A stretch of 64,000 nucleotides of DNA from an uncultured Saprospiraceae bacterium (GTDB lineage: Bacteria > Bacteroidota > Bacteroidia > Chitinophagales > Saprospiraceae). A program made the position numbers and the translations under genes. The notes under the pieces are model-generated. The model ran no database searches. It saw only the letters and a program-made list of their open reading frames with translations, and had not been told where the DNA came from. The stretch covers positions 1 through 64,000 of the forward strand of contig CAKZQC010000015.1 of NCBI GenBank assembly GCA_937139495.1, read 5' to 3'. This document shows, in pieces, positions 61,486-64,000 of this stretch (its first letter is position 1; each line of letters opens with the position of its first letter).

Positions 61486-63762
61486 ATGGCATTTGATATT
61501 GATATGATAAAGAAGCACTACGCTTCTTTGCCTTCTAAGATTGAGGCAGCACGCAAACAATTGGGCAAACCATTAACGTTGTCCGAAAAAATCTTGTACT
61601 CTCACCTTGATCCTACTTCTAAACTGAATGATTACGAGCGTGGAGAAGACTATGTTTATTTTTCTCCTGACCGTGTAGCGATGCAAGATGCTACCGCTCA
61701 AATGGCTTTGTTGCAGTTTATGATGGCTGGCAAAGCGAAAGTAGCCGTACCTTCTACTGTACACTGTGATCACTTGATTCAGGCGAAAGTAGGAGCAGGT
61801 GCCGATTTGGAAAGAGCTAATGACAGCAACTCTGAAGTGTATGACTTCTTGAGTACAGTATCGGATAAATATGGTGTTGGTTTCTGGAAACCAGGTGCTG
61901 GTATTATTCACCAAATTGTACTCGAAAATTATGCTTTCCCTGGTGGAATGATGATTGGTACGGATTCGCACACTGTGAATGCAGGTGGTTTGGGTATGGT
62001 TGCTATTGGTATTGGTGGTGCTGATGCTGTAGATGTGATGGCTGGCTTGCCTTGGGAGCTCAAAATGCCAAAATTGATTGGTATCAAATTGACTGGTAAA
62101 TTGAACGGCTGGACGGCTGCAAAAGATATTATCCTCAAAGTAGCAGGTATTATTGGTGCTAAAGGTGGTACTGGTTATATCGTAGAATATTTTGGTGAGG
62201 GTGCTGTTAACTTGTCTTGTACAGGTAAAGGTACTATTTGTAACATGGGAGCAGAAATTGGAGCAACCACTTCTACTTTTGGTTACGATGATTCGATGAA
62301 ACGCTACTTGGAATCTACTGATAGAGCAGATGTAGCTGAATTGGCAGAATCTGTAAAAGAACATTTGACTGGTGATGCTGCTGTATATGCTGACCCTGAG
62401 AAATATTTCGATCAAGTTATTGAGATTAATCTTGATACACTAGAGCCGCATATCAACGGACCTTTCACGCCAGACCGTGCTTGGCCTATTTCTGAGTTTG
62501 CACAAGCAGTAAAAGACAATGATTTTCCTACCAAATTATCAGTAGGTTTGATCGGTTCTTGTACCAACTCTTCTTACGAAGATTTGACGCGTGCCGCTTC
62601 TATTGCACAGCAAGCAAAAGATAAAAATCTAAAAGTAAAAGCAGAATTTACTGTAACTCCTGGTTCTGAATTGGTACGTTATACCGCAGAGCGTGACGGC
62701 TTATTGGATACCCTAGAGGATATTGGAGCAATGGTATTAGCCAATGCTTGTGGTCCTTGTATCGGTATGTGGGATAGAGTTGGAGCAGAGAAAAAAGAGA
62801 AAAATGCAATTATCCACTCGTTCAATAGAAACTTTGCGAAACGTGCCGATGGTAACCCCAACACGCAAGCGTTTGTAGCTTCTCCTGAGTTGGTAACAGC
62901 TATGACCATTTCTGGTAATATGTTGTTCAATCCATTAACCGATACTTTGACCAATGAGAAAGGCGAAGAGGTAAAATTGGATCCTCCAACAGGTATGGAA
63001 TTACCTCCAAAAGGATTTTCAGTAGAAGATGCTGGTTATCAAGCACCTGCTAAAGATGGTTCTGCTATCGAAGTAACTGTTAATTCAGATTCTAGCCGTT
63101 TGCAATTGTTGACTCCATTCAAGAAATTGGATCAAGGACAATTGAAAGGAATGCGTTTGTTGATCAAAGCAAAAGGAAAATGTACGACTGACCACATTTC
63201 TATGGCTGGACCTTGGTTGACTTACCGTGGACACTTAGAGAATATTTCTCAAAACTGTTACATCGGAGCCGTTAACTACTTCAACGAAGAAACAAACAAT
63301 GTAGCCAACTATACAGATGGCAACAAGGCAGAATATATGCCTGTACCTGATTCGGCTATCAAATACCAAAATGCTGGTATTGGTACTGTTGTTTTCGGTG
63401 AAGATAACCTTGGAGAAGGTTCTTCAAGAGAGCACGCTGCTATGGAGCCACGTTTCTTGGGTGTCAAAGCGGTTATCGTAAAATCTTTTGCTCGTATTCA
63501 CCAAACTAACCTTAAAAAACAAGGTATGTTGGCATTGACTTTCGTCAATCCTGAAGATTACGACAAAGTACGTCAAGATGATACGATTGATATTCTTGGA
63601 TTTGATGCGTTTGCACCAGAGCAAAACTTGACTATCGTGCTACACCATGCAGATGGCAGCGAAGAGCGATTTGAAGTAGAACATACGTACAACAAATCTC
63701 AAATTGATTGGGTTACAGAAGGTTCTGCACTCAACAAAATACGTAAAGATCAAGGACTATAA
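61486..63762 (+). CDS. Aconitate hydratase
   Basis: TCA-cycle enzyme that isomerises citrate to isocitrate with a [4Fe-4S] cluster. Cluster Cys in [13 protein letters not shown] region, [11 protein letters not shown] and [10 protein letters not shown], and the C-terminal swivel domain with [30 protein letters not shown] is a family signature. The 758-residue length and sequence look like mitochondrial-type (AcnA/Aco2) aconitase as in many Bacteroidota. The gene is monocistronic and ends in a strong terminator. Confidence 0.96.
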   Translation: MAFDIDMIKKHYASLPSKIEAARKQLGKPLTLSEKILYSHLDPTSKLNDYERGEDYVYFSPDRVAMQDATAQMALLQFMMAGKAKVAVPSTVHCDHLIQAKVGAGADLERANDSNSEVYDFLSTVSDKYGVGFWKPGAGIIHQIVLENYAFPGGMMIGTDSHTVNAGGLGMVAIGIGGADAVDVMAGLPWELKMPKLIGIKLTGKLNGWTAAKDIILKVAGIIGAKGGTGYIVEYFGEGAVNLSCTGKGTICNMGAEIGATTSTFGYDDSMKRYLESTDRADVAELAESVKEHLTGDAAVYADPEKYFDQVIEINLDTLEPHINGPFTPDRAWPISEFAQAVKDNDFPTKLSVGLIGSCTNSSYEDLTRAASIAQQAKDKNLKVKAEFTVTPGSELVRYTAERDGLLDTLEDIGAMVLANACGPCIGMWDRVGAEKKEKNAIIHSFNRNFAKRADGNPNTQAFVASPELVTAMTISGNMLFNPLTDTLTNEKGEEVKLDPPTGMELPPKGFSVEDAGYQAPAKDGSAIEVTVNSDSSRLQLLTPFKKLDQGQLKGMRLLIKAKGKCTTDHISMAGPWLTYRGHLENISQNCYIGAVNYFNEETNNVANYTDGNKAEYMPVPDSAIKYQNAGIGTVVFGEDNLGEGSSREHAAMEPRFLGVKAVIVKSFARIHQTNLKKQGMLALTFVNPEDYDKVRQDDTIDILGFDAFAPEQNLTIVLHHADGSEERFEVEHTYNKSQIDWVTEGSALNKIRKDQGL

Positions 63763-63790
63763 AATAGCCTAAGTTTTTATGATAAATTAT

Positions 63791-63828
63791 AAAAGGAAAC
63801 AAGCTGCGGCTTGTTTCCTTTTTTTTTG
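63791..63828 (+). terminator. Terminator after the aconitase gene
   Basis: A perfect 14-bp stem AAAAGGAAACAAGC/GCTTGTTTCCTTTT with a 4-base loop (TGCG), followed by TTTTTT. Confidence 0.95.
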
Positions 63829-63851
63829 AATAGAGGAATAGATTTATAAAA

Positions 63852-63895
63852 AAAAAGCCCTTTCGGACATCAATAATGTCTGAAAGGGCTTTTTG
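63852..63895 (-). terminator. Terminator of the gene at the right edge
   Basis: Stem AAAAAGCCCTTTC/GAAAGGGCTTTTT with an inner GACAT/ATGTC helix. On the minus strand it is followed by a T run (TTTTTTT), so it ends the gene at 63922. Confidence 0.88.
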
Positions 63896-63921
63896 ATATA
63901 AAAAAAATGCGTAAGCAAATC

Positions 63922-64000
63922 TTACATTAAACCAAGTGGTTTAGCAAACTTAGTCATTTCGCCCAAGTTGCTTACTTTTAGCTTACCGAACATCACCGCT
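63922..64000 (-). CDS. C-terminal end of an unknown gene
   Basis: An open frame on the minus strand that ends in TAA at 63924-63922. The last residues are VMFGKLKVSNLGEMTKFAKP and LGLM. It enters from beyond the window edge and has a terminator just after the stop. The part seen is too short for a family call. Confidence 0.6.
   Translation of the reverse strand, partial: AVMFGKLKVSNLGEMTKFAKPLGLM

Noticed and set aside
61573..62415. A 280-codon minus-strand frame opposite the aconitase gene
   Set aside because: It is a frame mirror of a strongly conserved gene with biased codons; Ser/Thr/Ile-rich without any domain.

Overview
The window looks like a chromosomal stretch of a member of the Bacteroidota, probably a marine Saprospiria-type bacterium; the phylum is a confident call, the lower rank is a guess. 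Support: a C-terminal type IX secretion (T9SS) sorting domain and SprB/PKD repeats on a secreted phosphatase, a BatA-type aerotolerance protein, a Bacteroidota-style LptD, a fused GNAT-nitrilase, DUF2853, many short lipoproteins, AT-rich DNA, little sign of Shine-Dalgarno sequences, and promoters of the Bacteroidota form TTG-N19/20-TAnnTTTG (before tRNA-Ser and uppS).

Layout. 0-10 kb is accessory: an edge-cut lipoprotein next to a calpain-like cysteine protease, an M42 peptidase, the T9SS phosphatase, tRNA-Ser(UGA), an LRR protein, and a haloalkane dehalogenase/START operon facing an AraC regulator. That last cassette is bracketed by two direct copies of a non-coding inverted-repeat element. 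10-28 kb is mostly housekeeping: ftsK, rsmI, an ABC exporter, secG, an OmpH/Skp chaperone, murI, two tandem S41 peptidases, a VWA lipoprotein, uppS and scpA, then an AAA/DUF4143 ATPase with a frameshift. 28-38 kb holds secreted and envelope proteins (EEP phosphatase-like, OmpA, DUF4412, a glycine-rich protein), an esterase, a cupin-like lipoprotein and a Cys/Met-metabolism PLP enzyme. 38-47 kb: PhnA-like protein, GNAT-nitrilase, lptD divergent from an amidase, gpmI. 47-54 kb: DUF2853, an ECF sigma factor separated from its likely anti-sigma factor by two mobile-like repeats, an OmpA-like protein, and a DEAD-box helicase with a structured leader. 54-64 kb: BatA-like protein, sbcD without sbcC, a desaturase, YwqK-type and pentapeptide-repeat proteins, an SDR, aconitase, and the end of an unknown gene.

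The most unusual signal is non-coding. At least three families, perhaps four, of short (53-233 bp) elements have terminal inverted repeats, and most of the intact copies have 3-bp target duplications (TTA/TAA, AAT or ATA). Several carry an internal hairpin of the form TAGC-loop-GCTA that is shared between families with different ends. Three family-1 copies lie between convergent genes, two of them abutting the TTA that is the stop codon of the minus-strand gene. A second theme is single-base frameshifts in or near short homopolymers (calpain-like gene, AAA ATPase, a small membrane protein, possibly the AraC C-terminus), which are either recent gene decay or sequence errors.
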